This document shows, one piece after another, positions 1 to 8,950 of a DNA stretch of 64,000 nt. The stretch spans positions 1 through 64,000 of the forward strand of contig CABUKS010000009.1 of assembly GCA_902492235.1 (NCBI GenBank). Direction: 5' to 3'. The notes beneath the pieces were generated by a model, which worked only from the letters and a program-made list of their open reading frames with translations, was not told the DNA's origin and did not search any database. A program made the translations under genes and the position numbers. The number at the start of each line of letters is the position of its first letter. The stretch's first letter is position 1. Source of the stretch: an uncultured Collinsella sp. Its GTDB lineage: Bacteria; Actinomycetota; Coriobacteriia; Coriobacteriales; Coriobacteriaceae.

Positions 1-59
1 CCTGCGCAAGACGAAGGCCACATTAAGTGGCCTTCTTTGCGTGCGGAACTCGCGATGAA
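1..59. repeat. Left arm of 59-bp inverted repeat around the surface-protein locus
   Basis: These 59 bases are the reverse complement of 5271-5329 with only two differences. The differences fall at paired positions of an internal hairpin (13-35, GAAGGCCAC / GTGGCCTTC), so the second copy keeps its stem. The arm starts at the window edge and may extend further left. The hairpin could act as a terminator for a gene outside the window. Confidence 0.8.
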
Positions 60-146
60 CTTCGTGCCCCGCCGTCCGGGAGGACGCCTCTTTATTGATG
101 GGAGGCCTGATAGGTCGATGGTTCCGTGCCTGGATGCGTCCAAAGT

Positions 147-533
147 GGGACGGGCTTTCCGGATGGGCAGGCTTTCGAAAAATGCGTCCCGGAATTTGCC
201 TTTGGAATGGGATGTAGTTTCCCGTTGAGGTGCTTTGCGGAAAGTGCATCCCAATCTGGGCGGTCGAAGTGGGACACACTTTCCCAAAGGCGCTCCAACG
301 GGAAATTGCGTCCCATTATTCGGTCAAGAAACGGGATGCATTTTCCCAATGAGAGCAAAACCGGAAAATGCATCCCACAATCAGCCCTCAAAGTGGGACG
401 CCGTTTCCCAATGAGGCTCAAGCGGAAAATGCATCCCGGAATTTGCGCTCAAAATGGGATGCAGTTTCCCGATGAGGCACTCGACGGAAAATACATCCCA
501 GAAATGGCCTTTGAGCTGGGATAAGATTTCCGC
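147..533. repeat. Array 1 of 62-bp palindromic tandem repeats
   Basis: The motif GGGAYGCA-nn-TTTCCC starts at 147, 209, 271, 333, 395, 456 and 518, a period of 62 (once 61) bases. Halfway between, about 31 bases on, sits the inverted form GGAAA-TGCATCCC (for example near 239, 300, 362, 424 and 486). Each unit is therefore an imperfect inverted repeat, and motifs alternate orientation every three helical turns. Spacer sequence between the motifs varies. No credible gene lies here. Array 2 is at 4805-5160, on the other side of the surface protein gene. Confidence 0.85.
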
Positions 534-550
534 GGCATCTCGGATTCTCA

Positions 551-623
551 AAAATGAGACACGCCGTTGGCGAAAATGAGACACGTGATATCGGGCATCG
601 GATGTATCATTTGCAAAAATGAG
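551..623. repeat. Direct repeats AAAATGAG(ACACG) upstream of the surface protein gene
   Basis: AAAATGAGACACG occurs at 551-563 and 573-585, and the shortened AAAATGAG at 616-623. The starts are 22 and 43 bases apart, close to two and four helical turns. The position just upstream of the surface gene start (655) would suit a regulator binding on one face of the DNA, but this is inference only. Confidence 0.4.
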
Positions 624-654
624 TCCACTCCACTCGAATAAAGCGAGGTCCCTC

Positions 655-1866
655 ATGTACGTTCCACACCCCCGTATCCGTAGGCTGTCGAAAATCCCGC
701 TTGTTGGGACGGCGGCGCTTGCTGCGTTGATCGCCACGAGCGTCGCCTGCTTCACGGCCACGCCCCAGGTTGCCCAGGCGGCAGACGCGCCCGCAATCAC
801 CGATATGACCGAGCAGGATTATCAAGCCCTGGGTCTGGGCACGAGCGAGGACATTCCGGCCGATACCGTTGGCCCCTATTCCACTGATACCCCCACGACG
901 TTTGCCACGCGCAGCGAGGTCTATATGGCAGCTAACGGTAGCCATGGCAATCGCTACACTCTGCGCGACAAGCTCGAGAACGTCGAGCGCGGTGACATTG
1001 GCGGCAGCAGCAAACTCACCGATGGCTATGGAAGTGTGTGGGACGCCGCAAAGTTCTGGCAAAACGTCAACAACTTCGATACGAACAGCGATCTCTACAA
1101 GCATAGCGACTACGGTGGCGGCACCTGGTCGTACCTAAGCAACAATGAGTCCTCAACAGTACTCGCCAACGACAACAACGGTTTCTCGGGCATTCACGCC
1201 ACGAGTGTTGAGTTCTGCAGCGACGCCAGCACGGGCAAAAAGAGCCGCGTTGCCGAGCTCCGTGCCTACGGCGACAGTTCCTCCACGACGATTGACGGCA
1301 AGTCATACGCCGGAAAGGTTGAGCTGGTCCTCTACTCGTTTAGCAACGGGCGTACGCGCACTCTCGACACACACCTGCCGGTGACGGTCAACACTAATAT
1401 GATGTACGAAGGCCGTTTTAAGTACCTGGATGCCGGTTACCTGCAAGAGCACGACGCCGTCTTTGATGTCGAGGCGGGCGATGTCGATGGCGACGGCGTC
1501 GACGAGCTTTTTGTCTACGCGGGCTGCTATGTCGACGAGAACGGCGTGCGCAAGGCTGTAGTCGACATGTATGACTTGGGGGGCGGCAACTGGAAGCAAA
1601 GCGTCGTCAAGATCGATGCCGGTAACGCCGCGGACTACACCACGCACAACAAGGGCGGGAACGACTCCTGGACGCAGCTTCAGTCAGCTCCTGTCGTTTC
1701 GCTAGCGGCCGGCGACCTCGATCGCGATTTTTGCGATGACCTCGCCATCGTGGTCTCGGCACCCTACGGCAAGAAGAATATTGATAAGTCGACGCATTGC
1801 GAGCTGTTTTCGTGGGATGCATCCAAGGGTGCGCTCGTCCATGTCGATGCTCTGGGCGACGCGGGC
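655..1866 (+). other. Surface protein segment 1: signal peptide and FG-GAP-like repeats
   Basis: The N-terminus has basic residues (HPRIRR), a hydrophobic stretch (VGTAALAALIATSVACF) and a likely signal peptidase I site after AQA, about residue 43. Two FG-GAP/VCBS-like calcium loops follow: EAGDVDGDGVDELFVY near 1470-1520 and AAGDLDRDFCDDLAIV near 1705-1755. Such repeats build beta-propellers in integrin-like proteins. In this frame the ORF runs on to a stop at 1944, but past about 1866 the residues no longer look like the same protein. Confidence 0.7.
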
Positions 1867-4440
1867 GCAAATCTCCCTCTCCGCGAACGGCAAGACCATG
1901 GTCGCTGCGAATGCGACGTTCGGCACGTTTGCCGCCTACGATGAAGAAGGAAAAAAGACGGGTGAAACCGTCACGGGCCTTATTCTTGCGGGCTATGACT
2001 GGCAACGCAGCGCTTTTGATTACGGCGCTTCTGACGGCAGCAAGGGGCTGTACGGCGCGCTGTACCGCTACGCGTATTTTGACTCGGAGTCTGGCGAGTT
2101 CAAGCTTTCCGATTGCAAGGAATACAGAGACGGGCTCCTCGCCTCCTATGGGCTGATGCATGTGCCCAACAGCGCATGGAAGGATAGCGCTCAGGATAAG
2201 CGCTATCCGTGCACCTTGGCGCCTATTGCCCTTGCCACTGCCAACCTTGACGGCCTGTCCGAGCAGCTGGCGGTCGACGAGGTGCTCGTGGGCGGCGATG
2301 TGTTCCGCGACTTTGCCTGCAACACGGCACAGAGCGGGGCTCAGGGCTTGGGGTCCATGGTCGGAACCATGAGCATGAGCGGTCAGCAATACAACAGCAG
2401 CAACAAGCATGACCACAAGGGTATAGAGCAGGTGTGGATCAGCGACGTCAAGGCGGGCAGCGTCTCGGGTTCGGACCGCTATAACGAGAGCTTTATCGCT
2501 GTGGTGGGCAAGCACCGCGACGAGGACCTGCGCAAGAACGATGACTACTATTGGATGACCGCCTCGCATTTTTCGCTCGACGAGAACGGAAAGGTGCGCC
2601 GCGGCGAGGAGCAGGTGATTAGCGAGAGCAACCGTCGCGGCACTACCTACGGCACATTTATCTCGCTCGCGCTGCCCGATGTCGACAACGACAGCGTCAA
2701 GATCACGTACAAGGACCGCTACAAGGTCTATACCAACCCGCGCGTGCTTGCCGTGCTGCAGGATGCGCCCTATGTTGAGGATCTGGAGCAGGCATACGGC
2801 TATCTGGTGTTGGGCGGCACGTCATACGGAGAGGAAAAGGGCACGGGGACATCCCAGGGCTATACCATTGGCGCCGAGTTGGGCGTTGCCGTCGAGGTGC
2901 AGACCGGTCCGCCCCTGGTCGCGATGAATGCTTCAGTCGATTTTGCCGCCGAGGGATGCTATGACTACCGGAGCGAGCGCACGGTCAGCGCAAGCGTAAG
3001 CTATGAGTCGCATGCCGGCGAGGGTGACAAGGCCGTGCTCTACACGATTCCGATGGTCTATTACGAGTATGAGATCGAAAATGAGGAAACTGGTGGTAAG
3101 GGCGTGATGGCGGCGCCCGTGTCGCTCGGCGCGCAGACCTCGGTCGTTAATGTCGAGGCCTATGACCGCATTGCCAAACAGCACAATATGACGCCGCTCA
3201 GCTACTTTTTGACCAACCGGTCGGGAGAACCCGGAACCTATCAAACGACGCTCAACGGCGAGACTCCCGTTGGGGATTCCTTTGGCCTGGGCAAGCCTGG
3301 CGTAACGCGCGCCTACACGCACGATGGGTTTAACGGCGCCGTCGCGCAGTCGGGGGCGAGCATTGAGCAGACCATCGAAGTCGAGGAGGGCAAGGAGCAG
3401 GAGCTCGAGCTCGGCTTGACGCTGAACGGCAGCGTTGTCATGGGCGCGAAGCTCGCAAAGCACGAGTTGTTTGGCGGCCTGTGCTTTGGTGCCAACGCCG
3501 GCTTTACTACGGGTAACTCCTCGAGTGAATCGACCGAATACGGCGGCACCGTCGACAACCTGCCCGAGGCCGCGCAGGGCAAGTACGGTTTTGTGTGGCG
3601 TCTGGGCGTCAACGCGGTGGATGTCGACAAGTTCGAGGCAGACTCGGGCGACAAGCTCGGCACCAAGGACACCGACCAGTTCTGGATCGTGGGCTATGAC
3701 GTTAAGGACGTCGAGATGCCCGACGCGCCGGCCGTGACGGGCTTTACGGCAAACGCCGTCGATTCGACCAGCGTTACGTTTAGCTGGGACGATGTACTCG
3801 CAAACAAGAGTGGCTTTAGCTACGGCGTGGGCATGCTGCAGAGCAATGCGGCGGATGCGGTCGTCAATAGCTGGAAGATTGCCGACAACACGCAGACCTC
3901 GCTCAAGTGGGATGGGCTGCAGCCCAATACGGAGTATCGATTCGCCATCGCCGCCGTTAAGAATGGATCCACGACCGAAACAGGTATTCGCTCGGCAATC
4001 ATCACGGTCAAGACCATGCCCGATGGCATGACGATGACCGTGAGCGGACCTGCGGCGGATGCTGCGGAGGGGTCGGATCTTGGATACGACTCTTCGGTTG
4101 AGCGCACGGCGGGAAGCCACCTGACGCTCTCGGCGATTGGCCATGTGAAGCAACTCGGTGCCGACGATAGCGAAACAGGGCTGGCACCGACCTATATGTG
4201 GTACCGCAAGGGCCGCGGCGAGACAGAGTTTAAGCTCGTGGGTGCCGATGGCAACCTCGCGGCTGGAACGGCCTCAAAGCTCGAGATTGACCTGACCGCA
4301 GACGATGACGGTGCGCAGTATTACTGCCACATGGGATACAACGAGGTGGGCCTCGACACCGGCACGACGCTCGTGAATATCGAGGCCGAGGAGACGGCGC
4401 CCACAACGGTGAACGCCACCCCGATCCGCACGCGCCAAGA
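1866..4440 (+). other. Surface protein segment 2: central region, fibronectin III and Ig-like domains
   Basis: This frame is open from 1736 to 4516 but is read sensibly only from about 1866 (ISLSANGKTMVAANATFG). The large centre has no domain I can name. PDAPAVTGFTANAVDSTSVTFSWDD to about 4015 is a fibronectin type III domain, with the usual Trp and the LQPNTEYRFAIAAV strand. An Ig-like domain follows (about 4060-4390) with a Trp in TYMWYRKG and a DDGAQYYC strand. After about 4440 the frame becomes unlike a surface protein. Confidence 0.7.
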
Positions 4441-4715
4441 AGTTCCTGGACCATACGCTGGTAAACACCGCCGGCCCAACCGATTCCGAAGGCTCAAAGG
4501 ACCCCGAGACTCCTGAGACCCCGACGAACCCGGACAAGCCCAAGTCCGACAACGGAGCTAAGACCGACACCAAGGTCAAGACTACGACCACAGCGAAGAA
4601 CCTCGCAAACACCGGTGACCAAACATTCGCCCTAGTCGCCACCGCAGCAGCAGCGGGAGCAACGCTCGTAGTGATAGCCCTCATCATGCTGATCAAGCGC
4701 CGCAAGACCCACTAG
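4440..4715 (+). other. Surface protein segment 3: spacer and LANTG sortase anchor
   Basis: In the third frame the protein continues as a spacer rich in Pro, Thr, Glu and Lys, then the sorting signal LANTG (about 4606-4620), a hydrophobic helix (TFALVATAAAAGATLVVIALIML) and the basic tail KRRKTH before TAG 4713-4715. LAxTG rather than LPxTG is typical of class E sortase substrates in Actinobacteria (known of the family). No sortase gene is in the window. Confidence 0.75.
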
Positions 4716-4742
4716 TAGCCAGTCGAACATATCGACAACTCA

Positions 4743-4781
4743 AAAACCCGGGTAGCCAAAAAACAGGCCACCCGGGTTTTC
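4743..4781 (+). terminator. Rho-independent terminator after the surface protein gene
   Basis: The stem AAACCCGGGT / ACCCGGGTTTT closes an A-rich loop and ends in a T run, 28 bases after the stop codon. Confidence 0.85.
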
Positions 4782-4804
4782 TGTTGAGTGGAGACTCCGC
4801 AAGC

Positions 4805-5160
4805 GGAAACTGCATCCCACAATTAGCGCCCGGAACGGGACACATTTTCCGTCAAGCCCTCATCCGGAAAATCCATCCCAGTTTGAGCGCCCAGACCGGG
4901 ACGCACTTTCCCAAAGGGTCCTCAACGGGAAACTGCGTCCCATAATTAGGCCGAGAAATGGGATGAACTTTCCCAATGAGAGCCAACCGGAAACCACGTC
5001 CCAGAATCGGCCCCCAAAGTGGGACGCACTTTCCCAACGAGCCTCAACCGGAAAATACATCCCGGAATCCAGCTGAATAGTGGGACACACTTTCCCAATC
5101 AGGTCCCAAGCGGAAACTGCATCCCATTCCAGACAAGAATTCCGGGACACACTTTCCGCA
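4805..5160. repeat. Array 2 of 62-bp palindromic tandem repeats
   Basis: The motif GGGAC-n-CA-TTTTCC/CTTTCCC starts at 4837, 4898, 4960, 5021, 5082 and 5144, a period of 61-62 bases. Inverted GGAAA...CATCCC motifs lie midway. Motif, period and alternating arrangement match array 1, while spacers differ. The stretch 4782-5400 holds only this array, two GGCCAC hairpins and the right inverted-repeat arm; I see no gene in it. Confidence 0.85.
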
Positions 5161-5166
5161 AACAAA

Positions 5167-5190
5167 GAAGGCCACATAACGTGGCCTTCA
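5167..5190. repeat. GGCCAC hairpin, third copy
   Basis: GAAGGCCACATAACGTGGCC plus TTC forms a nearly perfect hairpin. Related hairpins lie inside both arms of the 59-bp inverted repeat (13-35 and 5295-5317). Possibly a terminator in either direction. Confidence 0.6.
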
Positions 5191-5270
5191 ACTTATATAT
5201 GTTCGGCGATACACCCAAGACAAGCCACGCCCCAACATCAGGGCGTCTGTCCAGGCGGAGGCATATAAGG

Positions 5271-5329
5271 TTCATCGCGAGTTCCGCACGCAAAGGAGGC
5301 CACTTAATGTGGCCTCCGTCTTGCGCAGG
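5271..5329. repeat. Right arm of 59-bp inverted repeat
   Basis: This is the reverse complement of 1-59 at 57 of 59 positions. The two changed bases pair with each other in the inner hairpin (5295-5317, GGAGGCCAC / GTGGCCTCC). A further inverted pair, CTGTCCG (5331) and CGGACAG (5365), lies just outside. Confidence 0.8.
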
Positions 5330-5400
5330 ACTGTCCGAGCAGGGAACCTTACACACCTCCGCCCGGACAGACGTTTCAGTTATGAACTCGCAGCTAGTCG

Positions 5401-7701
5401 CTATTTGATCTTGGTCGTACCCGGCGCCAGGTTGGGGTCGGTCTCGTTGGCCTCGGTCTGGAAGTGCTCGGTATAGACGTTCTTGCCGTCGCGGAACATC
5501 TCGTAGTACTGCATCTTGGCGTAATCCTCGCGCGCCTTGGTGGCGGCTGCGGCCTCGGCGTCGTCGCCAGTGACGTTGGAGGAGAGCGCCCAACGCAGGC
5601 TGGCGTCCTCGTAGCCGACCGAGTTAATGGCGGGCAGCGACTCGCGCAGCGTCATGTGCGCCTTCTGGTAGTCGGTCAGCGGGGCGCCGATCAGCTGCAT
5701 CAGCTGGGTGGACAGGTAGTTGGTGGACAGGTCGTCGACCTCACTCGTCTGGTTGCAACCGGCAACGTCGTAGTTAGCCCAAATGATGTAGTCGGTCTGC
5801 CACAAGCGCTCCTGGTGGGTGGCGTCGTCCTCGCCGGTAAACCACTTGTCGTTGAACTTGGACGGGAAGAACGGCTGATGGTCGCCCCAGAACACCACGA
5901 CCACCTTGCGATCGAGTTTGTTCAGGGCGTTGAGGAAGTAACGCAGCGCCTGGTCGGACTGCTCGATGCACGAGACATACTCGTCGACATCGGAGAGCGT
6001 GCCGTCCTCGACGGTCTTGGCGTCCAGATCGGTCGTGTCGATATTCAGGTGCATCTGCTTGTCGACCGGCAGCAGGCCCGTGTCGTAGCCCGAGTGGTTC
6101 TGCATGGTCACGTCGAAGATAAACTGCGGATCGGCGTTCTGGTCGAGCAGCTCAAGAATCTTGTCGTAGGTCGCCTGGTCGGTCACCATGTCGCGCAGGG
6201 TGTCGGCTCCCTGGAAGTCGTTGATGGACAGGAACTGATCAAAGCCAAAGTCCTTGTAGACGTTCTCGCGGTTCCAGTTGGTTGCGTGGTTGGGGTGCAT
6301 GGCCGTGGTGGTGTAGCCGAGCGATTTGAACTGCTCTGCCAGGTTCCCGGTCGTTTCCATGTTGTAGATGGTGTAGGGGTACACGCCCGAGCCCAGGTTG
6401 GCCATGGAGTTGCCGGTCATAAACTCAAACTCGGTATTGGCGGTGCCGCCGCCGTAGGCGCTCACGTAGAGCTTGCCGCGGCTGAGGCAGTTGGACAGGT
6501 TCTTAAAGTACTGCGGGCCCTCGTAGCCGGCGCGCATGTTCTGATAGATCGACAGATCCGAGAAGGTCTCGTTCATGATGGCGATGACCGTGGGCTTCTC
6601 GCTGTCGAACTGCTCCTTTGCGGCGGTGCGCTCGTCACTCTTGGCAGCGTCGGACTTGTCGTAGGCCTTGGCGTACTTTTTGAGCGTGGCCTTGGCATCG
6701 TCGACGGAGTAGTCGGCGGGTTTGGGCGGCTTGATGGACTGCGCTGCGCTAATGAAAGCGGGCAGGTAGCCCTCGCGCCAGTAGCTCTCGAGCGGGCGCC
6801 AGGTGTAGACGGTGATGCCGAGGGTGTTGTAGTAGTCGATGAGCGTGACGTGTGCGGTCACACCGCCCAGGCACAGCACGGCGACGAGCAGATTGGTGAG
6901 CAGCATGCGCTTTGCGTTGGCGGCGCCCTTCTGACGGTGCGGTGCCACCAGGCCGGCGTACTCGCACAGCAGCATAGCGATGGCGGTAAAGCCCATGGAC
7001 AGCACGCAGAACAGCGAGATGGAGAAGGTGTAGCCGGTGCCGGCGACCGCGGCGGCGGTGGAGATGGCCGAAAGGTCGCCCGGCTGGATGGGCATGGATT
7101 TAAACGTGATGACGAAGAACTCGGCAATGCCCAGGACAAAGAGGGCAAAGGCCAGGACCGCGGGAGCTGCACCGTGGCGCTGGAACAGGAAGAACAGGCC
7201 GACCATGAGCGTGGTGATGATGGCCCACTCGAGCAGGATACACAGGGGGTAGACCCAGGTAAAGTCGTGGTTGGACGAGACCTCCATGCCCAGCAGCGCA
7301 AAGACGCCGGCGAGCAGCAGGCACAGGACGGCGGCGACGAGCGGTTTGCCCACAAAGGCGCCGCGCAAACGAGCGAGCTTGCCGGTGGGGGCGGGCGCAT
7401 CGGCCGAGGCGAACGCAAAGACGCGCGGGGCGATGCGGTCGCGGGCGATACTGGCCCAGGCGCAGCCGGTGAGGATAGCATTGGTCAGGATGAGCATCAC
7501 AAAGGCGAGCGGCTCGTTTTGGGCGACGAGGCCAATGGCGCCCCAAATGGTCAAAAAGAGCTGGAACAGGCCGAAGGCGACGCTCCACCCAAGAGCGCTT
7601 TTGGCAACGGTGCCCGACTGAGCGCGAATGGCCTTGGCCTCGCGCAAAACAAGGTAGACGGTCGCCGCAAGACCGACGAGCGAGATGGCGGCAGCGAACA
7701 T
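5401..7701 (-). CDS. LTA synthase family protein (sulfatase-fold phosphoglycerol transferase)
   Basis: A membrane enzyme of about 766 residues, related to LtaS. The family transfers glycerol phosphate from phosphatidylglycerol to build lipoteichoic acid outside the membrane. The first 300 or so residues hold several hydrophobic helices, more than the five usual in LtaS. The extracellular sulfatase-like domain starts near residue 370: IAIMNETFSDLS carries the metal-binding Glu (about 378), GGGTANTEFEFMTG the catalytic Thr (about 420), and FWGDHQPFF a late metal motif. ATG 7701 is chosen because GAGGAG lies seven bases upstream; a GTG five codons earlier has no such site. It is monocistronic. 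The exact polymer in Coriobacteriia is not shown by sequence. Confidence 0.85.
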   Translation of the reverse strand: MFAAAISLVGLAATVYLVLREAKAIRAQSGTVAKSALGWSVAFGLFQLFLTIWGAIGLVAQNEPLAFVMLILTNAILTGCAWASIARDRIAPRVFAFASADAPAPTGKLARLRGAFVGKPLVAAVLCLLLAGVFALLGMEVSSNHDFTWVYPLCILLEWAIITTLMVGLFFLFQRHGAAPAVLAFALFVLGIAEFFVITFKSMPIQPGDLSAISTAAAVAGTGYTFSISLFCVLSMGFTAIAMLLCEYAGLVAPHRQKGAANAKRMLLTNLLVAVLCLGGVTAHVTLIDYYNTLGITVYTWRPLESYWREGYLPAFISAAQSIKPPKPADYSVDDAKATLKKYAKAYDKSDAAKSDERTAAKEQFDSEKPTVIAIMNETFSDLSIYQNMRAGYEGPQYFKNLSNCLSRGKLYVSAYGGGTANTEFEFMTGNSMANLGSGVYPYTIYNMETTGNLAEQFKSLGYTTTAMHPNHATNWNRENVYKDFGFDQFLSINDFQGADTLRDMVTDQATYDKILELLDQNADPQFIFDVTMQNHSGYDTGLLPVDKQMHLNIDTTDLDAKTVEDGTLSDVDEYVSCIEQSDQALRYFLNALNKLDRKVVVVFWGDHQPFFPSKFNDKWFTGEDDATHQERLWQTDYIIWANYDVAGCNQTSEVDDLSTNYLSTQLMQLIGAPLTDYQKAHMTLRESLPAINSVGYEDASLRWALSSNVTGDDAEAAAATKAREDYAKMQYYEMFRDGKNVYTEHFQTEANETDPNLAPGTTKIK

Positions 7702-7915
7702 GCTGAGACTCCTCACAAACTTAAAACCTACGAAAGCGGGGGTTTACCCGATTGTTACCTAAATATGCGCTGCATTTGCGGGCTGCGCACAACAACCAGC
7801 CATATTAACGCGCATGTGCGGCGGTGTGGCGCAATGTGGTGGCGACCTGCGCGATAATGGACGGGAATTACACGGAAACGTAAAGGCTTCTTAAAGAATT
7901 GGCGAGGATAGAGCT

Positions 7916-8791
7916 ATGGGTGAGCAGGTTTGTATGACGGGCGTCGAGTGCTGCGGCGGAGCTGCGGGCGTGGATACGAACGGCTACCCGGTCGAGACCA
8001 CGGGCAATGCGGTGCTGGACATTTTGGAGCATCGCTCGTCTACGCGTGCCTTCGCGCGCGATGACGACGACCGTCCCGTGGCGGTGACCGACGAGCAGCG
8101 TGCGGCGATTCTGCATGCGGCGAGCCGCGCGCCGTCGGCGGGTGCCATGATGATGTATTCCATCGTGAGCATCCGTGAGCAGGCTACGCTCGACCGCCTG
8201 GCCGACCTGTGCGACCACCAGCCCATGATCGCTAAGGCGCCCTGGGCACTAATATTTGTGGTCGATTATGCCAAGTGGATCGATCTGTTTGAGCACGTGG
8301 GCTGCTTTGAGCCAGAGTTTGTAGAGCGTACGGGCAAGTCGCCCCGTCGTGCACCGGGTCTGGGCGACTTTGCCATTGCGGCGCAGGACGCCGTGATCGC
8401 CGCGCAAAACGCCGTGGTTGCCGCCGAGGCCCTGGGGCTGGGGAGCTGCTATATCGGTGATATCGTCGAGAATGCCGAGGAAGTTGCCGAGCTGCTCGAT
8501 CTGCCGCCCTATACCATGCCGCTGTCGATGCTCATCATCGGCACGCCCCGTAAGGAGCGTCCGGCCATTGCGCATCCCGTGGTGAACCTGGTGCACGAGG
8601 AGCGCTACTGCCGCGCCGATGCCGCGACTATGGATGCTCAGGTGGCCGAGATGGATGCGATGTTCCGTCCGCACGCCCGCGAGGTGGGCGAGCGCGTGGT
8701 GGATATCTACACCCGCAAGCACACGAGTCCCTTTATGGCCGAGATGAGCCGATCCATGGAATGGTGGTTCAAAAACTGGCTTGGAAAATGA
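7916..8791 (+). CDS. Nitroreductase family protein
   Basis: A 291-residue FMN-dependent oxidoreductase. ILEHRSSTRAFARDD and ILHAASRAPSAGAMMMYS near the N-terminus match the FMN-binding part of the fold. AAEALGLGSCYIGDIVEN and PLSMLIIGTPRKERPAI match the second nucleotide-binding part. The natural substrate cannot be read from sequence; the family uses NAD(P)H to reduce nitro compounds, quinones or flavins. The C-terminal tail (about residues 235-291) is longer than in minimal members and rich in Met and Trp. GAGG precedes the ATG. It stands alone, and a palindromic repeat follows two bases after the stop. Confidence 0.85.
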   Translation: MGEQVCMTGVECCGGAAGVDTNGYPVETTGNAVLDILEHRSSTRAFARDDDDRPVAVTDEQRAAILHAASRAPSAGAMMMYSIVSIREQATLDRLADLCDHQPMIAKAPWALIFVVDYAKWIDLFEHVGCFEPEFVERTGKSPRRAPGLGDFAIAAQDAVIAAQNAVVAAEALGLGSCYIGDIVENAEEVAELLDLPPYTMPLSMLIIGTPRKERPAIAHPVVNLVHEERYCRADAATMDAQVAEMDAMFRPHAREVGERVVDIYTRKHTSPFMAEMSRSMEWWFKNWLGK

Positions 8792-8793
8792 CG

Positions 8794-8826
8794 AATGTGA
8801 CAAAGAGACAGTCCCTTTGTCACATT
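8794..8826. repeat. AATGTGACAAAG palindrome, copy 1
   Basis: AATGTGACAAAG and CTTTGTCACATT pair around a nine-base loop (agacagtcc). Related copies lie at 22038, 41589 and, as a half copy, 48277. Here it may stop transcription from the nitroreductase gene, although it has no T run. Confidence 0.75.
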
Positions 8827-8950
8827 CCATATCGCGGCGGTGGCCTAAAGGCCGTATAAATGTTTATCTAGCTGGGAAAACAGTGCCATTCAAACATGGG
8901 CCGATTACCTATAATTCCTTCGAACATTAAAGTTGGGAGGAAACCGGCTT

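Larger units (their letters stand above)
655..4715 (+). pseudogene. LPxTG-type cell-wall-anchored surface protein, interrupted by two frameshifts
   Basis: Joining three reading frames gives one protein of about 1,350 residues: signal peptide, FG-GAP-like calcium motifs, a long central region, a fibronectin type III domain, an Ig-like domain, a Pro/Thr/Lys-rich spacer and a sortase anchor. ATG 655 is preferred because GAGG lies six bases upstream; an ATG at 619 has no ribosome binding site. The frame moves +1 near 1866 and +1 again near 4440. Each shift matches one inserted base or two lost bases, and coding quality stays high on both sides. So the breaks are recent, sequencing errors, or a switch; the sequence cannot decide. 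The product would be an exported surface adhesin or binding protein. It is monocistronic and followed by a strong terminator. Confidence 0.8.

Noticed and set aside
126..524. Small open frames within the 62-bp repeat array
   Set aside because: The frames exist only because of the repeat period; residues repeat with it and no ribosome site or family match is seen.
147..533. CRISPR array
   Set aside because: The 62-bp unit is itself an imperfect palindrome with alternating motifs, spacers are not uniform protospacer-like inserts, and no cas gene is near.
1866..4440. Programmed ribosomal frameshifting in the surface gene
   Set aside because: Neither shift site shows a slippery heptamer or stimulatory structure that I can recognise, and two shifts in one gene would be exceptional.
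5464..7857. A long plus-strand open frame opposite the LtaS-like gene
   Set aside because: Repetitive Gly/Val/Asp-rich translation with no motif; the minus-strand gene has clear sulfatase motifs and a ribosome site.
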